DNA from: Candidatus Gastranaerophilales bacterium
GTDB lineage: Bacteria > Cyanobacteriota > Vampirovibrionia > Gastranaerophilales > Gastranaerophilaceae
Assembly: GCA_944325885.1 (NCBI GenBank)
Contig: CALVBT010000001.1
Coordinates: forward strand, 124,001 to 188,000
Direction: 5' to 3'
DNA length: 64,000 nucleotides
The notes under the pieces were generated by a model that was given only the letters and a program-made list of their open reading frames with translations, searched no databases and was not told the DNA's origin. Shown piece by piece: positions 62,520 to 64,000 of the stretch; the first letter of the stretch is position 1, and each line of letters starts with the position of its first letter. The translations under genes were made by a program, and so were the position numbers.

Positions 62520-62585
62520 AATTTTTGCAGGCAATTTTATTTTTGTTTTTGTTTTATAAATTTGAGCAGATTATAGCGGTGTGAA

Positions 62586-63230
62586 ATGTCTATTACTAAT
62601 TTAACAAGAAAAGTTTTGCCTCAATTTTCATCAAAAGCAGCTGATAATCTGGCTGCAATGAATAAAATGCCGGAATTTCGCCTTCAAAATGCAATAAATG
62701 CAGGTGATAAAAGTATAGTCCATGTGGGAATGAATGAGGCTGCCGCTGCAAAAATTACACCCGATGGCATAAATACTATTTATACGGATGCTCTGGCAAC
62801 GTGTAATGCTGTAGCCGTAATTGCAAGAGCAAAAGACGGATATCCTGTTGCTGTTTTATCTCATTATACATCGCTTCCTCTTTCTGTTTCAGAGCAGGTA
62901 AAGGCATTGGAAAAACATATAAAAGGTTACGAACCAGCTCTTGATACAGATACAGCACCAAAGGTTTTCTTTAATATTAGAGGGTATTCATCCCCTCAAA
63001 ATCCCGATGAATTAATATTCGGCTCGGCCCAGATACTGAACGGTGTCAGAAGAATGCTCGGAAAATTTTTCCCAAAAGGCATAGATGAAAAAGTTGTCCT
63101 TTATAAAAACAATAAACGCCCTGCGTATTTTTCTTCTGCTAATATTTATCAATTTGACACTGCCGATACCAACAAATTAAAAGTCACTACTGTTGGCGAA
63201 AAAGAGCATTTTATTGATTTGAAATTTTAG
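62586..63230 (+). CDS. CheD/CNF1-like deamidase-fold protein (predicted)
   Basis: 214 residues, no signal peptide. NTIYTDALATCNAVAVIARA, then a Gly turn, then VAVLSHYTSLP has the C-(n)-H spacing (about 20 residues) of the Cys-His active site in CheD and CNF1 glutamine deamidases (CheD: LGSC, then AH). The upstream GDKSIVHVGMNEAAA fits the preceding strands. The C-terminal about 70 residues are beta-rich. Such enzymes deamidate Gln in chemoreceptors or host GTPases. The start follows a weak site. The fold call is inference from one motif. Confidence 0.5.
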   Translation: MSITNLTRKVLPQFSSKAADNLAAMNKMPEFRLQNAINAGDKSIVHVGMNEAAAAKITPDGINTIYTDALATCNAVAVIARAKDGYPVAVLSHYTSLPLSVSEQVKALEKHIKGYEPALDTDTAPKVFFNIRGYSSPQNPDELIFGSAQILNGVRRMLGKFFPKGIDEKVVLYKNNKRPAYFSSANIYQFDTADTNKLKVTTVGEKEHFIDLKF

Positions 63231-64000
63231 ATGTTTTCAGACGGTTTTTCTGTATTTTTTGTTATTGAATACAAATCCTGTCCGCCTACAGCCTTGTAAA
63301 GCCCTATTGTCGAAATCAGATAGTTGATTTTGCTGGCAGCTTCTTCACTTTGTGTCATAAGCTCCTGCTCTTTGCTGTAGAGTACGTCCAGATTTGAGGC
63401 TGCTCCGATTTCATTTTTGTGCTGCATCAGGACATATTTTTGGTTTTCGAGTCTGAGTCTTTCTGCATTTTGTTTATAGTTTTTCAGATTTGTTTTTACT
63501 TCTGCAGAGCTGTCGTTTACTTCCTGTATGCTTGATAAAATTGTTTTTTGATAATTATGCATTGCTTCTTCATACTGATTTTTGCGCAATCTTAGGATAG
63601 CCATTTTTCTGCCGCCTGAGAATAAGTCGAATGAAGGCATAATCCCTGCATTGGCCAGTTGTGAAGGTCTGTTAAAGATTTTGTCCCAGTGATATGCATT
63701 AAGCCCGATTTGGCCGTATATGATGAATTTCGGCAAGAAATCTCTTCTTGCTACACGTACGTCATAGCCTATTTTTTTAATGGCATCTTCTGCCTGAATG
63801 TAGTCCGGTCTTTGCTCGATTATTGTTGATTCGATTTGTTGAGGCAGGTCGCTTAGTACAGACAGATTTTCGCAGCTGATTCTTTTTATCTCTTTGTCAT
63901 TGTCAGAGAGATAAACTCTCAACTGATTTTCCAGCACTTCCTGCGAGTGTGTGAGATTGTTAAGGATTTCTTTTTGTGAGGTCAGAAATTTTTGTTCGTT
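63227..64000 (-). CDS. TolC/NodT-type outer-membrane efflux protein, C-terminal part
   Basis: The frame is open to the window edge, so the start is upstream. About 257 residues are visible. Features: EQRPDYIQAEDAIKKIGYDVRVARRDFLPKFIIYGQIGLNAY in parts (first hairpin and strand), PSFDLFSGGRKM (the beta-strand of the barrel), and LRLRKNQYEEAMHNYQKTIL and YVLMQHKNEIGAASNLDVLYSKEQEL (second hairpin with the A-x-x-L-D motif). It forms the outer-membrane channel of tripartite efflux or type I secretion. Its 3' end overlaps the CheD-like gene by 4 nt, convergent. Confidence 0.88.
   Translation of the reverse strand, partial: NEQKFLTSQKEILNNLTHSQEVLENQLRVYLSDNDKEIKRISCENLSVLSDLPQQIESTIIEQRPDYIQAEDAIKKIGYDVRVARRDFLPKFIIYGQIGLNAYHWDKIFNRPSQLANAGIMPSFDLFSGGRKMAILRLRKNQYEEAMHNYQKTILSSIQEVNDSSAEVKTNLKNYKQNAERLRLENQKYVLMQHKNEIGAASNLDVLYSKEQELMTQSEEAASKINYLISTIGLYKAVGGQDLYSITKNTEKPSENI

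Overview
The window is 64 kb of a low-GC bacterial chromosome. The best lineage guess, an inference, is a gut-type non-photosynthetic relative of Cyanobacteria (Melainabacteria/Vampirovibrionia, order Gastranaerophilales). The reasons are AT-rich coding, a diderm envelope (autotransporter, TolC-like protein, outer-membrane-type barrel), a minC-minD-minE cluster, a RicT/PSP1 protein, and many lineage-type proteins with a short N-terminal motif of the form S-F-x-G-K.

Layout. 1-8360: S10/spc ribosomal protein operon on the plus strand (rplC end, D, W, B, rpsS, rplV, rpsC, rplP, rpmC, rpsQ, rplN, X, E, rpsN, rpsH, rplF, an extra small gene, rplR). It closes with a strong terminator right after rplR, so rpsE, rplO and secY do not follow. 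Several spacers hold multi-branched inverted repeats. 8383-10793 (minus): a soluble protein resembling the cytoplasmic domain of the type III export protein FlhA, and ricT. 10902-14613 (plus): aspS, a Nudix hydrolase, a HAD phosphatase and ispF. 14634-17456 (minus): nadA, marC and two exported proteins, preceded by a possible structured RNA. 17819-25187: ribF, ribH, two DUF4013 membrane proteins, a cupin, dnaB and a degenerate kinase-like protein. 25298-27745: membrane pyrophosphatase. 28497-31980: a large autotransporter-like adhesin whose best start lies upstream of a nine-G tract and is out of frame in this sequence, which suggests phase variation. 32044-34030 (minus): pfkB-type kinase and csaB. 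34209-39342: a coiled-coil membrane protein, minC-minD-minE with long acidic extensions, a small membrane protein and lemA. 39421-48321: a GT5 starch/glycogen synthase-like protein, SulP transporter, OppA-like lipoprotein, a LysM/EF-hand protein and serA. 48466-53288: a polytopic SFKG-motif protein, a 300-bp palindromic non-coding element, aroE and topA. 53449-64000: TPR protein, HNH protein, dehydratase activator, membrane-anchored small heat-shock protein, nucleotidyltransferase, two exported TolC-hairpin-like proteins, a CheD/CNF-like protein and the end of a TolC-family gene.

Most genes are housekeeping: translation, riboflavin/FAD, NAD, isoprenoid, serine and shikimate steps, replication, topology and Min-based division-site selection. 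The accessory interest lies in the candidate phase-variable adhesin, the standalone FlhA-C-like protein, the recurring SFxGK motif, and the lineage-specific proteins in and around conserved operons. No tRNA, rRNA, CRISPR array or intact transposase was seen.
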